Source: Euryhalocaulis caribicus (GTDB lineage Bacteria > Pseudomonadota > Alphaproteobacteria > Caulobacterales > Maricaulaceae). Taken from it: a DNA stretch of 64,000 nt. Numbering within the stretch: the first letter of the stretch is position 1; every line of letters starts with the position of its first letter. Below, one piece after another: positions 38,193 to 47,859 of the stretch. Location: assembly GCF_000412185.1 (NCBI RefSeq), contig NZ_ASJA01000006.1:93229-157228 (forward strand). Reading direction: 5' to 3'. The position numbers and the translations under genes are program-made. The notes under the pieces were generated by a model, which was not told the origin of the DNA, ran no database searches, and saw nothing but the letters and a program-made list of their open reading frames with translations.

Positions 38193-39059
38193 ATGCCGCT
38201 GCTTTCCCCGCCGCCCCGCCTGTTGCTGGAGACCGACGCCCGCCTGAGCGCGTGGGCGGCGGAGCGAAAACTCACGGCCTGGGGCTATGAGTTTGTCCGG
38301 TTCGGCGTGAAACAGGCCTGGGCCTGCCTGTTTGGCGGAGCGATGCTGGCGCTGATCCTGGGGACTTACTGGCTGTATCCGCAGGACGCGGCGCTGGCGC
38401 GCTATGACTTTCTGGTGCTGGGGGCGCTGGCGCTGCAATTGCTGCTGATCGCCACGCGGCTGGAGACGCTGGACGAGGCGAAAGTCATCCTGGTGTTCCA
38501 TGTGGCCGGGACCGCGATGGAGATATTCAAGGTTTCGCAGGGGTCATGGATCTATCCGGAGTCCAGCGTGCTGCGGCTGGCCGGGGTGCCGCTGTTTTCC
38601 GGCTTCATGTACGCCGCGGTCGGCAGCTATCTGGCGCGCGCCTGGCGGCTGTTCGACATGCATTTCAGCCATTATCCGCCCTTCTGGACGACGCTGGTCC
38701 TAGCCGCGGCGGCTTATGTGAATTTCTTCAGCCATCATTTCCTGCCTGATATCCGCTGGCTGCTGTTCGCCGCGGCGGCGGTCCTCTATGGCCGGTGCTG
38801 GGTATATTTTCATCCGGCGGCGAAGGCACGGAAGATGCCGTTGCTGCTGGGCTTCCTGCTGGTGTCGCTGTTCATCTGGCTGGCGGAGAATATCGGCACG
38901 TTCGGCGCGGCGTGGCGCTATCCCGACCAGATGGCGGGATGGACGGTGGTGCCGGTCGCCAAGCTGGGCTCCTGGTTCCTGCTGATGCTTCTCAGCTTCG
39001 TTCTGGTTTCGGCCGTGAACCGGCGAAGCCGGCGCGCTGTGTTGCAGAAGTCACAATAG
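38193..39059 (+). CDS. DUF817 family membrane protein
   Basis: The product has 288 residues with about eight membrane helices. Conserved DUF817 blocks are YEFVRFGVKQAWACLFGG, AGTAMEIFKVSQGSWIYPE, VPLFSGFMYAAVGSY and WLAENIGTFGAAWRYPDQ. Function is unknown. It starts 50 bases after phoD on the same strand and may share its transcript. Confidence 0.88.
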   Translation: MPLLSPPPRLLLETDARLSAWAAERKLTAWGYEFVRFGVKQAWACLFGGAMLALILGTYWLYPQDAALARYDFLVLGALALQLLLIATRLETLDEAKVILVFHVAGTAMEIFKVSQGSWIYPESSVLRLAGVPLFSGFMYAAVGSYLARAWRLFDMHFSHYPPFWTTLVLAAAAYVNFFSHHFLPDIRWLLFAAAAVLYGRCWVYFHPAAKARKMPLLLGFLLVSLFIWLAENIGTFGAAWRYPDQMAGWTVVPVAKLGSWFLLMLLSFVLVSAVNRRSRRAVLQKSQ

Positions 39060-39148
39060 AGTCGCGCATTTGTCACGCGCGCGTCGCCAAATCATTTCAA
39101 CAGGCTTGGGCGAAAACCCGAGGATCGGGCATCGACGGGGATTGGCCG

Positions 39149-39667
39149 ATGATTTTCGCGCACGCGCCTGCCGGCTATCTGCTTTCACGGTTCGTGAGGC
39201 CGCGCCGCGGTCCCGCCTGGGCGTTCATGCTGGGGGGCGTGACGCCGGATTTCGACGTTCCCTATTTCGTACTGTTCGGCCCGCCGGTGGCCACGCATCA
39301 CTATTATTCGCCGCTGCACTGGCCGCTGACCTGGCTGGCGCTGGGCGTGGCGTTGCTGGTTCTGGCGAAGCGGGCGGGACCGGCGGCGCAGCTGACCCTG
39401 CGGGCGCTGCTGGCGGGGATCGCGCTGCATCTGTGCCTGGATACGGTGACGTGGAATATCTACTGGGCCGCGCCGTTCGACTTCACGCCGCTGAAGCTGA
39501 CCGACCCGACACAGGTCGCGCGCGCCTGGCCTTGGAATTTCCTGACCCACTGGACGATGCTTCTGGAGGCGGGAATTTGTGCGGCGGCGGCCTGGATGTT
39601 TGCAAGCGAACGCAAAGGTTCCGCCGGATCCGTTAGCGCGCGGTCACGCGCTGTCGCTTCACCCTGA
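39149..39667 (+). CDS. YdjM-like membrane-bound metal-dependent hydrolase
   Basis: The product has 172 residues from the ATG at 39149. HAPAGYLLSRF at the N-terminus, GGVTPDFDVPYF, HHYYSPLHW and LHLCLDTVTW supply His/Asp metal ligands between membrane helices, as in the LexA-regulated YdjM (PF04307) family. The biochemical role is unresolved. It lies 90 bases after the DUF817 gene. A frame continues upstream but overlaps that gene. Confidence 0.75.
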   Translation: MIFAHAPAGYLLSRFVRPRRGPAWAFMLGGVTPDFDVPYFVLFGPPVATHHYYSPLHWPLTWLALGVALLVLAKRAGPAAQLTLRALLAGIALHLCLDTVTWNIYWAAPFDFTPLKLTDPTQVARAWPWNFLTHWTMLLEAGICAAAAWMFASERKGSAGSVSARSRAVASP

Positions 39668-39729
39668 GAAGGTTCGCGAGGGCCAAGAGCCGGAGAACCG
39701 GCTATTGAAGGGGTTGCTGAGGCAGGGCC

Positions 39730-39978
39730 TCAGCCGGGTTGTCGCTCTTTCTGGAGCAGGCGGGCGCCGGTCCCGTTCTTGTTGACGATTTCCACGCCCT
39801 TGCTGGCGAAAGCGTTCGTCATCTTTTCCTCCGTCACACGGCGAATGGACGCGCGGAGGCCGTTCTCGAACTGGTGAACGGTGGTCAGGGCGACATTCGC
39901 CTCGCGGGAGAGATCACGCATCGTCCATCGCAACAGGGCGCGGGCGGCGCGGCAGGCTTCAGGTGTCAGCTTGGTCAT
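39730..39978 (-). CDS. small XRE-type helix-turn-helix regulator
   Basis: The product has 82 residues. LTPEACRAARALLRWTMRDLSREANVALTTVHQFENG is an XRE-type helix-turn-helix filling the first half; the tail FASKGVEIVNKNGTGARL is common in this short alphaproteobacterial family. It may act as an autoregulator or phage-type repressor. The upstream 270 bases are AT-rich relative to the surroundings and carry a palindrome that may be its operator. Confidence 0.85.
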   Translation of the reverse strand: MTKLTPEACRAARALLRWTMRDLSREANVALTTVHQFENGLRASIRRVTEEKMTNAFASKGVEIVNKNGTGARLLQKERQPG

Positions 39979-40062
39979 GGACCAACCTCATTCTAGGCGG
40001 CTGTGCGGCCAATTGGTGATGGTTAAAGCGCCGGCCGCGAAAGGCGCACTGGTTTGATTACT

Positions 40063-40081
40063 CAATGACTGCGAGTCAATC
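40063..40081. promoter_or_regulatory. candidate operator palindrome near the XRE gene
   Basis: CAATGACTGCGAGTCAATC contains the perfect inverted repeat TGACT/AGTCA around GCG, with near-symmetric flanks. It lies about 85 bases upstream of the XRE start, within an AT-rich gap (39979-40250) that holds no supported gene. Binding by the XRE protein is a guess from position and symmetry. Confidence 0.35.
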
Positions 40082-40250
40082 AATACAACCATCGATTGAA
40101 GAAACATACATCATTTCAAGAAGATAGTTAATGTTGAAAATATATATTTCTGGCTGTGTGAAATGGATGGAGATATTTGCCGGACGGCGAGTCGATGATT
40201 CCGGGCTTCAGGTTTGATTAAACAAGCCTATTTGGGAGCGCGGGCATGAG

Positions 40251-40277
40251 AAAGGGCGGCCCCGAAGGACCGCCCCG
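40251..40277 (-). terminator. Rho-independent terminator of folE
   Basis: On the minus strand GGGCGGTCC, loop TTCGG, GGCCGCCC is followed by TTT. It starts 23 bases after the folE stop. Confidence 0.85.
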
Positions 40278-40300
40278 CATTCATTGATTTGGCAAATATT

Positions 40301-40918
40301 CTAGCTTTGCGCGAGTTGGAGAAAGCGTTCCTTCAGCATCGAATCGTCGCGGAATGCGCCGGTAAATTGCGTGGTGATCGTGGAAACATTCTGGTGGTGC
40401 ACGCCGCGCGTCGTCATGCATTCGTGGATCGCGTCGATAAATACGGCCACGCCGCGGGGCTTGAGAACCTCGGTGATGACGTCGGCGATTTGCGCGGTCA
40501 TGGTTTCCTGCGTCTGCAGGCGCTTGGCGTAGATTTCGACCACGCGGGCAATCTTGGAAATGCCGACGACGCGCTTCTCCGGCAAATAGGCGATATGCGC
40601 CTTGCCGATGAACGGGGCGATGTGATGCTCGCAATGGCTCTCCACCTCGATATTGCGGAGCATGACGATGTCGTCATAGCCCTGAACATCCTCGAACGTG
40701 CGGGAGAGTTCCTTGACCGGGTCCTGGTCATAGCCGGCGAACCATTCCTCATAGGCGCTGACCACGCGCTTGGGCGTGTCCAGCAGGCCTTCGCGGTCCG
40801 GGTTGTCGCCGGTCCAGGCGATCAGCGTGCGCACGGCGGCTTCCGCCGCCTCGCGAGAGGGGCGCTTGGATTTGTTTTCGTCAGTCATTCGGGCGTTTTC
40901 GGGGGTCATGGCGTCCAT
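40301..40918 (-). CDS. folE: GTP cyclohydrolase I FolE
   Basis: The product has 205 residues. Zinc ligands lie in [12 protein letters not shown] (Cys and His) and [11 protein letters not shown] (Cys), with [24 protein letters not shown] between them. It converts GTP to dihydroneopterin triphosphate, the first step to folate. The ATG at 40918 has AAAGGATCC at good spacing; a second ATG (MTPEN) is three codons on. Confidence 0.96.
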   Translation of the reverse strand: MDAMTPENARMTDENKSKRPSREAAEAAVRTLIAWTGDNPDREGLLDTPKRVVSAYEEWFAGYDQDPVKELSRTFEDVQGYDDIVMLRNIEVESHCEHHIAPFIGKAHIAYLPEKRVVGISKIARVVEIYAKRLQTQETMTAQIADVITEVLKPRGVAVFIDAIHECMTTRGVHHQNVSTITTQFTGAFRDDSMLKERFLQLAQS

Positions 40919-41127
40919 CGCTGGATCCTTTCGTTGACGGGCCCGGCTCTATTTCAAGCCGGGAAAGTACCGGTTTCCGGATCGAAAGCGCGGCGCGGAC
41001 GCCGGTGCATTCGTATCTGTGGGTCATTAGATAGTAGGCGCGACCGCGATGTTCCACCCTTGCCTGCAAGATTGCTTCGCGCGCGGGTTTATCCCAAGCA
41101 GGCGCGCCGCTATCTGATGGTCGGACC

Positions 41128-42516
41128 ATGACTTTGAAACTTCACGACACGCTGGCGCGGAAAAAGCGCGACTTCGAACCGGCCGACCTGGAGCGGGTGA
41201 CGCTCTATGTCTGCGGCCCGACCGTTTATAACAACGCCCATATCGGCAATGCCCGCCCGCCGGTGGTTTTCGACACGCTGTTCCGCCTGCTGCGGCGCAT
41301 CTATGGCGCGGACCATGTCGTCTATGCCCGGAACATCACCGACGTGGACGACAAGATCATCGCGGCGTCGGAGAAGACCGGGAAGAGCTGCGCGGAGATC
41401 GCTGAGATCTATACCGATATCTACCGGCGGGACATGCGCGCCCTGAACGTGATCGACCCGTCCATGGAGCCGACCGCGACCGGCCATATGCCGGAAATGA
41501 TCGGCATGATCCGCCAGCTCAAAAAGAGCGGGTTCGCCTATGAGTCGAAGAAGCACGTGCTGTTCGACATCAACAAGTATGAGGCATACGGCAAACTGTC
41601 CCGCCGCGACCGTGACGCCATGGTGGCCGGCGCGCGGGTGGAGGTTGCGCCCTATAAGCGCGACCCGGCCGATTTCGTGCTGTGGAAGCCGGCGAAGGAG
41701 GGCGAGCCGTCCTGGTCCAGCCAGTGGGGCGATGGCCGCCCGGGCTGGCATCTGGAATGCTCCGCCATGATCGAGGCCAATCTGGGCGAGACGATCGACA
41801 TTCACGGCGGCGGCGCGGACCTGGTCTTCCCGCACCATGAGAACGAGCTGGCCCAGAGCGCCTGCGCGCACGGCGGATCGCCGCTGGCGCGCTACTGGAT
41901 GCATAACGGCTTCCTGAATATCGAATCCGAAAAGATGTCCAAGTCGCTGGGCAATGTGATGCTGGTCAGCGATCTGCTGGACGAGTGGCCGGGCGAGGTG
42001 ATGCGCTGGGCGTTGCTGTCGGCGCATTACCGCCAGCCGCTGGACTGGACCCGCGACTTGCTGGAGCAGAGCCGGTCGTCCGTGGACCGCGCCTATCAGG
42101 CCTTGCGCAAGCTGGAGGGCGTCGAGCCGGCGGCGGGCGTCACCGCGGAAGGCGTGACCCAGGCGCTGGAAGACGATCTGAATACGCCCAAGGCGTTTGC
42201 GGAAGTGGCGCGGCTGATCAATGCGGCGAACAAGGCCCGGACGGACGCGGATAAGGCCGAGGCGAAGGCGCGGCTGATCGACGCCGGCGACCAGCTGGGC
42301 ATCCTGCAAAGCGCGCCGGAGGAATGGTTCAAGGGCGCCGACGATACGGGCGAGGGGCTGAGCGCCGAAGAAATCGAGGCGCAGATCGAGGCGCGCAAGC
42401 AGGCGCGCGCGAACCGCGATTTTGCCGAGGCCGACCGGATTCGCGACGCGCTGGCCGATCAGGGCGTGGTTCTGGAAGATGGCGCGGATGGCACGATCTG
42501 GCGGCGTGAGGCGTAA
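41128..42516 (+). CDS. cysS: cysteinyl-tRNA synthetase
   Basis: The product has 462 residues. The class I HIGH motif is NAHIGNARP, KMSKS is EKMSKSLGN, and zinc ligands appear as CGPTVY, WHLECSAM and HHENELAQS. The C-terminal DALR region has FAEADRIRDALADQGV. It charges tRNA-Cys. The gene is monocistronic or leads into the scaffold gene 86 bases downstream. Confidence 0.97.
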   Translation: MTLKLHDTLARKKRDFEPADLERVTLYVCGPTVYNNAHIGNARPPVVFDTLFRLLRRIYGADHVVYARNITDVDDKIIAASEKTGKSCAEIAEIYTDIYRRDMRALNVIDPSMEPTATGHMPEMIGMIRQLKKSGFAYESKKHVLFDINKYEAYGKLSRRDRDAMVAGARVEVAPYKRDPADFVLWKPAKEGEPSWSSQWGDGRPGWHLECSAMIEANLGETIDIHGGGADLVFPHHENELAQSACAHGGSPLARYWMHNGFLNIESEKMSKSLGNVMLVSDLLDEWPGEVMRWALLSAHYRQPLDWTRDLLEQSRSSVDRAYQALRKLEGVEPAAGVTAEGVTQALEDDLNTPKAFAEVARLINAANKARTDADKAEAKARLIDAGDQLGILQSAPEEWFKGADDTGEGLSAEEIEAQIEARKQARANRDFAEADRIRDALADQGVVLEDGADGTIWRREA

Positions 42517-42602
42517 ATTCGTTTCGTTTTTACGGAAATCACGGAATGAATTGACGTTTGTGGGGAGTGGAACGCAATTCTGTTTTGCGTTATCATGTGA
42601 CC

Positions 42603-43037
42603 ATGACTGACGACCTCTATAATGACAAGGTAATCGCGCTGGCGGGCAATATTCCGCGCGTCGGCGAGCTGGATGCGCCCGACGTGATGACGCGCAAGAC
42701 GTCGAAGCTGTGCGGATCATGGCTGGAGATCGATTTGGCGTTTGAAGGCGGCGCGGTGAGCGATTGCGCCCTGCGCCTGCAGGCCTGCGCGCTGGGCCAG
42801 GCCGCCGCGGCGATCCTGACCGGCAATATTATCGGCGCCACGCCGGACGAGATTGTCAGCGCGCGCGATGCGCTGAAAGCCATGCTGAAGGACGGCGGCG
42901 CGCCGCCGGAAGGCCGGTTTGCGGACCTGGCGCTGCTTCAGGCGGTCGCCGAATATCCGGCGCGTCAGGACTCGACCATGCTGGCGTTCAACGCCGCGGC
43001 CGAGGCCGTGGAAAGCGCGCGCGTGGAGGCGGCCTAG
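42603..43037 (+). CDS. SufU/NifU-like Fe-S scaffold family protein lacking the third cysteine
   Basis: The product has 144 residues from the ATG at 42603. SKLCGSWLEIDL and LQACALGQAAAAILTG match the first two cysteine regions of IscU/SufU-type scaffolds. The third expected cysteine is absent: the C-terminal helix reads ARQDSTMLAFNAA. As I recall, alphaproteobacterial paralogues next to yidD share this loss, so it may be a divergent scaffold or carrier rather than a true IscU. Function is inferred from fold. Confidence 0.8.
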   Translation: MTDDLYNDKVIALAGNIPRVGELDAPDVMTRKTSKLCGSWLEIDLAFEGGAVSDCALRLQACALGQAAAAILTGNIIGATPDEIVSARDALKAMLKDGGAPPEGRFADLALLQAVAEYPARQDSTMLAFNAAAEAVESARVEAA

Positions 43038-43122
43038 GGGCCACATTCAGCGGGGAGGCTTTTCACCCCGCGAAACAGGGCCTATTTTCCCGTGATGATG
43101 AGCATTCGGCGCACGACATCGA

Positions 43123-43248
43123 CTAGCTAGGGCGTTGGCCGCCCGCCTGTATGGCGGGTCGGAGGCCGGCGTCCGGAACCGGCGGGTTAGACGCCACGGC
43201 CCGCCATTGCGAAAAGCCGCCGCACGGGCGGTGTTCGCACCCAGCTAG
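43123..43248 (+). ncRNA. candidate structured RNA or leader upstream of yidD
   Basis: The ends CTAGCTAGGGCG (43123-43134) and CGCACCCAGCTAG (43236-43248) can pair over most of their length, and CCGCCCG near 43140 pairs with CGGGCGG near 43225-43231, enclosing shorter hairpins (CCCGCC / GGCGGG at 43143-43158; GCCGG / CCGGC near 43165-43182). The region is in the 244-base gap before yidD. No known family (SRP, tmRNA, 6S, RNase P, cobalamin) fits. A hairpin GCGGGG / CCCCGC at 43050-43071 may end the upstream gene. Confidence 0.35.
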
Positions 43249-43281
43249 AACGTGCGTGAGCCACAGGACCGAAGCATCATC

Positions 43282-43530
43282 ATGTCCTTCAGAAATCGCG
43301 CCGTTGCGGCGCTTCTCAAGATTTACAAGCTGACGCTGTCGCCCGCCTTCATGGCGCTGGGCGTGCGCTGCCGGCATGAACCCACCTGTTCGGAATACGC
43401 CGCGGAGGCGGTGCGCCGCCACGGTTTCCTGCGCGGCGGCTGGTTGGGCCTGCGCCGCGTGGCGCGCTGCCGTCCGGGCGGCACGCATGGCTGGGACCCG
43501 GTGCCCGACGGCAAGGGGGACGCAGCATGA
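43282..43530 (+). CDS. yidD: membrane protein insertion efficiency factor YidD
   Basis: The product has 82 residues from the ATG at 43282. The family core is LTLSPAFMALGVRCRHEPTCSEYAAEA, with the conserved three cysteines, and ends VARCRPGGTHGWDPVP. YidD helps YidC-dependent insertion in the inner membrane. Its stop overlaps the next start by ATGA (43527-43530). Confidence 0.93.
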   Translation: MSFRNRAVAALLKIYKLTLSPAFMALGVRCRHEPTCSEYAAEAVRRHGFLRGGWLGLRRVARCRPGGTHGWDPVPDGKGDAA

Positions 43531-44711
43531 GCCGCGCTGGCCGGATCATTCTTGCCGCGGCGGCCGCTGTAAGCCTGGGCGGCGCGGCGATGGCTCAGGA
43601 CGGCGAGCGGGCGCGCGCCCGCGATCTGGGCGCGGCGCCGGGCGTGCTGCCGACGGGCGCGCTGAACGCGATCACCGATGTGGAAGGCGTGCGCGTCGGC
43701 CATGTGACGCTGACCGAGGGCGAAACGATCCGCACGGGCGTGACGGCGGTGCTGCCGCATGGCGGCGATCTCTACATGGACAAGGTTCCCGCCGCCGTGG
43801 CGGTGGGCAACGGCTTCGGCAAGCTGATGGGCGTGACGCAGATCCGCGAGCTGGGGGAGATCGAGACGCCGATCATTCTGACCAACACGCTTTCCGTTCC
43901 AGCCGGCGCCGAGGGCGTCATCGGCTGGACGCTGGATCAGGAAGGTCATGAGGGAATCGTGTCGGTCAACGCCGTGGTGGGCGAGACGAACGATTCCCGC
44001 CTGAACGATATTCGCGCCCGGGCCGTGACGCCGGACCATGTTCGGGAAGCCATAGAGACCGCCGCGGCGGGACCGGTGGCGGAAGGCGCTGTCGGGGCCG
44101 GGACCGGCACGGTGGCGTTCGGCTGGAAAGGCGGCATCGGCACCAGCTCCCGCGCGCTGCCCGCCTCGCTGGACGGCTACACGGTCGGCGTTCTGGTTCA
44201 GTCCAATTTCGGCGGCGTGCTGAGCGTCGATGGCGTGAAGGCGGGCGAGGCGCTGGGCCAGTATTATCTGAAAGAGCAGCTGGACAGCGACCGGGCGGAC
44301 GGATCGATCATGATCGTGGTCGCCACTGACGCGCCGCTGGACGACCGCAATCTGGAGCGCCTGGCGCATCGCGCGCTGGCCGGTCTGGCGCGCACCGGCG
44401 CGTCCATGACCAACGGATCAGGCGATTACGTGATCGCCTTTTCGACCGCTGAGCCGGTTCGTCGCACGCCGGCGCGGCGGCAAGGGGTGGAATCCTACGC
44501 CAAGCTGGGCAATGACAGGGTTTCGCCGCTGTTCCAGGCGGTGATCGAGGCGACCGAGGAAGCGATCCTGAATTCCCTTTTCATGGCCGAGAGCGTGACG
44601 GGTTACGATTCCGCCGCGCGCGAGGCCCGGCACATTGAAGCGATACCGCTGGACAAGGTTCGCGCGCTGATCGAGGCGCGGAACGGTCAGGCAAAGACGG
44701 AAGACGAGTAA
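43527..44711 (+). CDS. P1-family (DmpA-like) exported aminopeptidase
   Basis: The product has 394 residues with a signal peptide (MSRAGRIILAAAAAVSLGG, cut near AMAQ). DmpA/BapA-type blocks are GALNAITDVEGVRVGHVTL, NTLSVPAGAEGVIGW and GAGTGTVAFGWKGGIGTSSR. Activation in this family is by self-cleavage before a serine nucleophile; the matching site here is DG|SIMIVVATDAPL. It cleaves N-terminal D- or beta-residues in relatives. Translational coupling to yidD is likely incidental. Confidence 0.9.
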   Translation: MSRAGRIILAAAAAVSLGGAAMAQDGERARARDLGAAPGVLPTGALNAITDVEGVRVGHVTLTEGETIRTGVTAVLPHGGDLYMDKVPAAVAVGNGFGKLMGVTQIRELGEIETPIILTNTLSVPAGAEGVIGWTLDQEGHEGIVSVNAVVGETNDSRLNDIRARAVTPDHVREAIETAAAGPVAEGAVGAGTGTVAFGWKGGIGTSSRALPASLDGYTVGVLVQSNFGGVLSVDGVKAGEALGQYYLKEQLDSDRADGSIMIVVATDAPLDDRNLERLAHRALAGLARTGASMTNGSGDYVIAFSTAEPVRRTPARRQGVESYAKLGNDRVSPLFQAVIEATEEAILNSLFMAESVTGYDSAAREARHIEAIPLDKVRALIEARNGQAKTEDE

Positions 44712-44714
44712 GAC

Positions 44715-46649
44715 ATGCCCGAGATCAGATTTCCCGATGGCGCCAGCCGGTCCTATCCCGACGGGGTGACGGGCTTTGACATCGCCGAGGATATTTCCAA
44801 GTCGCTGGCCAAGAAGGCGCTGGCCGTGGAGGTCGATGGCGAACTGCGCGACCTGAAGCGCCCGGTGGAGGCCGATTCCGAAATTCGCATCATCACGGCG
44901 CGTGATCCCGAGGGGCTCGAGCTGATCCGCCATGACGCCGCGCACGTGCTGGCCGAGGCGGTGCAGGAGCTGTTTCCCGGCACGCAGGTCACGATCGGGC
45001 CGGTGATCGAGGACGGCTTCTATTACGACTTTGCGCGCGAGGAGCCGTTCTCCACGGAGGATTTCGAGAAGATCGAAGCCAAGATGGCCGAGATCGTCGA
45101 CCGCGACGAGGATATTGTCCGCGAGGTCTGGGACCGCGACGAGGCGATCAAGTATTTCAAGTCCATCGGCGAAGAGTACAAGGCCGAGCTGATCGCCGAC
45201 CTGCCCGAGAACGAGGTGATTTCGATCTATCGTCAGGGCGAGTGGCTGGACCTCTGCCGGGGACCGCACCTGCCTTCCACGGGCAAGCTGCCCAAGGCGT
45301 TCAAGCTGATGAAGCTGGCCGGGGCCTATTGGCGCGGCGATCACCGCAACGCCATGCTGCAACGCATGTACGGCACGGCCTGGGCCGACGAGAAGGCGCT
45401 GAAAGCCCATCTCAACCGGATCGAGGAAGCCGAGAAGCGCGACCACCGCAAGCTTGGCAAGGAAATGAACCTCTTCCACATGCAGGAAGAGGCGCAGGGC
45501 CAGGTCTTCTGGCACCCCAATGGCTGGACGCTGTACCGCGCCCTGCAGGACTATATGCGCCGCCGACAGGACGAGGGCGGCTACAAGGAAATCCGCACGC
45601 CGCAACTGATGGACCGGAAATTCTGGGAAGAATCCGGCCACTGGGGCAAGTACCGCGAGAACATGTTCATTTCTTCCATCGAGGAGGAGGACAAGGTGCT
45701 GGCGGTCAAACCGATGAACTGCCCGTGCCATGTGCAGGTGTTCAACCAGGGCCAGAAATCCTATCGCGACCTGCCCCTGCGCCTGGCCGAGTTCGGCTCC
45801 TGCCACCGCTATGAGCCGTCCGGCGCGCTGCACGGCCTGATGCGGGTGCGCGGCTTCGTGCAGGACGATGCGCATATTTTCTGCCGCGAGGACCAGATCA
45901 CCGACGAGGTGAAGAAGTTCTGCTCGCTGCTTCAGCGGGTCTATACGGATCTGGGCTTCGACGACGTGAAGGTGCGTTACGCCGACCGCCCGGAAGTGCG
46001 CGTTGGCGGCGACGAGATCTGGGACAAGGCCGAGAAGGCGCTGAAAACGGCGGCCGACGCCACGGGGCTGGACGTGCTGTACGAGCCGGGCGACGGGGCG
46101 TTCTACGGCCCGAAGCTGGACTTCGTGTTGCGCGACGCCATCGGCCGGGAATGGCAGGTCGGCACGATCCAGGCCGACTTCAACCTGCCCGAGCGTCTGG
46201 ACGCCACCTATATCGGCGAGGATGGCGAGAAGCACCGTCCGGTCATGCTGCACCGCGCGATTCTGGGTTCGTTCGAGCGATTCCTCGGCATCCTGATCGA
46301 GAACTATGCCGGGGCCTTCCCGATGTGGCTGGCGCCGACGCAGATCGTGGTCGCCACGATCACCGAGGATGCGGCCGATTACGCCCGCGAGGCGGCGGAT
46401 ACGCTGCGCAAGGCCGGGCTGCGCGTGGAGACGGACCTGCGGAACGAGAAGATCAACTACAAGGTCCGCGAACACTCGAATGCGAAGGTTCCCTACATCG
46501 CCGTGGTGGGCAATCGCGAGGCGGAAGAGAAAAACGTGGCCTTGCGCGCCTTTGGCGAAGGCGGGAAAAAGCAGGAAGTCATCTCTCTTGATGATGCGGT
46601 GACGCGTCTTTCCGGAGAAGCCTTGCCGCCCGACCTCAAGACAAGCTGA
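44715..46649 (+). CDS. thrS: threonyl-tRNA synthetase
   Basis: The product has 644 residues. TGS domain (1-60), editing domain with [11 protein letters not shown] and the class II core ([42 protein letters not shown]), then an anticodon-binding domain ending the chain. It charges tRNA-Thr and edits serine. It begins 3 bases after the P1 peptidase stop. Confidence 0.98.
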   Translation: MPEIRFPDGASRSYPDGVTGFDIAEDISKSLAKKALAVEVDGELRDLKRPVEADSEIRIITARDPEGLELIRHDAAHVLAEAVQELFPGTQVTIGPVIEDGFYYDFAREEPFSTEDFEKIEAKMAEIVDRDEDIVREVWDRDEAIKYFKSIGEEYKAELIADLPENEVISIYRQGEWLDLCRGPHLPSTGKLPKAFKLMKLAGAYWRGDHRNAMLQRMYGTAWADEKALKAHLNRIEEAEKRDHRKLGKEMNLFHMQEEAQGQVFWHPNGWTLYRALQDYMRRRQDEGGYKEIRTPQLMDRKFWEESGHWGKYRENMFISSIEEEDKVLAVKPMNCPCHVQVFNQGQKSYRDLPLRLAEFGSCHRYEPSGALHGLMRVRGFVQDDAHIFCREDQITDEVKKFCSLLQRVYTDLGFDDVKVRYADRPEVRVGGDEIWDKAEKALKTAADATGLDVLYEPGDGAFYGPKLDFVLRDAIGREWQVGTIQADFNLPERLDATYIGEDGEKHRPVMLHRAILGSFERFLGILIENYAGAFPMWLAPTQIVVATITEDAADYAREAADTLRKAGLRVETDLRNEKINYKVREHSNAKVPYIAVVGNREAEEKNVALRAFGEGGKKQEVISLDDAVTRLSGEALPPDLKTS

Positions 46650-46662
46650 AGAAAGCCCGCTC

Positions 46663-47859
46663 TTGCCGTCCAGCCTGATCCATCGCGCCCATAGCGCGCG
46701 CGCCATCGGCGCGATGCTGCTGGTTTTCCTGCTGACGCCGCTTCTGGCGACAGGGGGCGGACTGGCGTTGTCGCCATTGCTGGCGCTGGGCGGGATCATT
46801 GCCTTTCCCGGTCCCGATGGCTGGCGGCGGGCGATCCGTCCGGGCGCGGCCATCGGCATTGCGCTGCTTTTCCTGGTCTGGCTGGGCGTGGCGCAGCTCT
46901 GGTCGCCCAGCGACGCCGAACAGGTTTCTCTGGTCTGGGCCGGGGTGCTGCTCTATGGCGCGTTCGCGCTGGCCTGTATGCGGATGCCGGAAGACCAGCG
47001 GACCTGGCCGCGCGCCGCTCTCGCGGCGGGGGTTGCGGCGCTGGCCGTCATGCTGGTTGTGGAGGCCGCGACGGGGGCGTGGTTCACACGCTCCATCAAG
47101 CAGCTCAGCCTCGATAATCCGGCCCTGTTCCGCAATGTCGGACGCGGGGCCTCTGTCTTTGTGGTGCTGGCCGGACCGGCCGCGGCCATGGCGCTGGCGC
47201 ATTTCCGGCACGGCAGATGGGTGGCGCTGGCGCTGGGCGCGGCGGCGGTCTCCATTGCGCTGTCCTTCGACATGATCGCCAACGCGGTTGCGCTGGTCGC
47301 CGCGGCGGCGGCTTTTGCGCTGGCCTGCTGGCGGCCGCGTTCGGCGCTGTTCGGCGCGGCGCTGGCCGCGGCGTTGTGGATCGTGTTTGCGCCGATGGTC
47401 ATTACCGCGGCCGGCCCGCTATCGCCTGAAATGCGCGCCGATATGGCGTTTTCATGGGAATGGCGGTGGGAAACCTGGACCTATGCGCGGGAACTGATCG
47501 TCCAGCGGCCGTTCCAGGGGTGGGGGATGGATGCCTCCCGCACCTTTGATCAAATTGTCGCCATGCGCGGATTCGATCTGGAGCGCATGCCGCTCCACCC
47601 CCATTCCGCCGCGCTTCAGCTCTGGCTGGAACTGGGCATGGTCGGGGCGCTGCTGGGCGCGGCGGCGCTGGTGGCGCTGGTCCATGCCGCCTCCGACCAT
47701 CTGGACATGCCCCGCGCGCAAGCGGCCGCGGCGGCCTCCGCGCTGGCGGCGATGGCCGTGCTTTCCTTCGTCAGTTATGGCGTGTGGCAGGAATGGTGGT
47801 GGGCGACGGCTTTTCTGGCCGCCTCCGCCTGTATCCTGATCGGGAGGGGCAGGGCATGA
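46663..47859 (+). CDS. O-antigen ligase-like membrane protein
   Basis: The product has about 398 residues with 10 or more membrane helices and the Wzy_C/O-antigen-ligase pattern: a large loop with RPFQGWGMDASRTFD and HPHSAALQLWLELGMVGALLG. It should join or polymerise glycan units at the periplasmic face. The start is a TTG at 46663 with a weak AAGAAAG; a later ATG (near 46713) is possible. It overlaps the GT2 gene by ATGA. Confidence 0.85.
   Translation: MPSSLIHRAHSARAIGAMLLVFLLTPLLATGGGLALSPLLALGGIIAFPGPDGWRRAIRPGAAIGIALLFLVWLGVAQLWSPSDAEQVSLVWAGVLLYGAFALACMRMPEDQRTWPRAALAAGVAALAVMLVVEAATGAWFTRSIKQLSLDNPALFRNVGRGASVFVVLAGPAAAMALAHFRHGRWVALALGAAAVSIALSFDMIANAVALVAAAAAFALACWRPRSALFGAALAAALWIVFAPMVITAAGPLSPEMRADMAFSWEWRWETWTYARELIVQRPFQGWGMDASRTFDQIVAMRGFDLERMPLHPHSAALQLWLELGMVGALLGAAALVALVHAASDHLDMPRAQAAAAASALAAMAVLSFVSYGVWQEWWWATAFLAASACILIGRGRA

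Noticed and set aside
43123..43248. Known RNA families (6S, tmRNA, RNase P, cobalamin or other riboswitch) for the structured region before yidD
   Set aside because: None of their conserved words occurs; the GAGCCACAGGACC near 43258 only loosely recalls a cobalamin motif and lacks the rest of that aptamer.
44418..46859. An 813-codon open frame antisense to thrS
   Set aside because: It is the mirror of a strongly conserved gene in GC-rich DNA, where antisense stops are rare. The product has His/Gly/Leu/Arg-rich low-information sequence and no motif.
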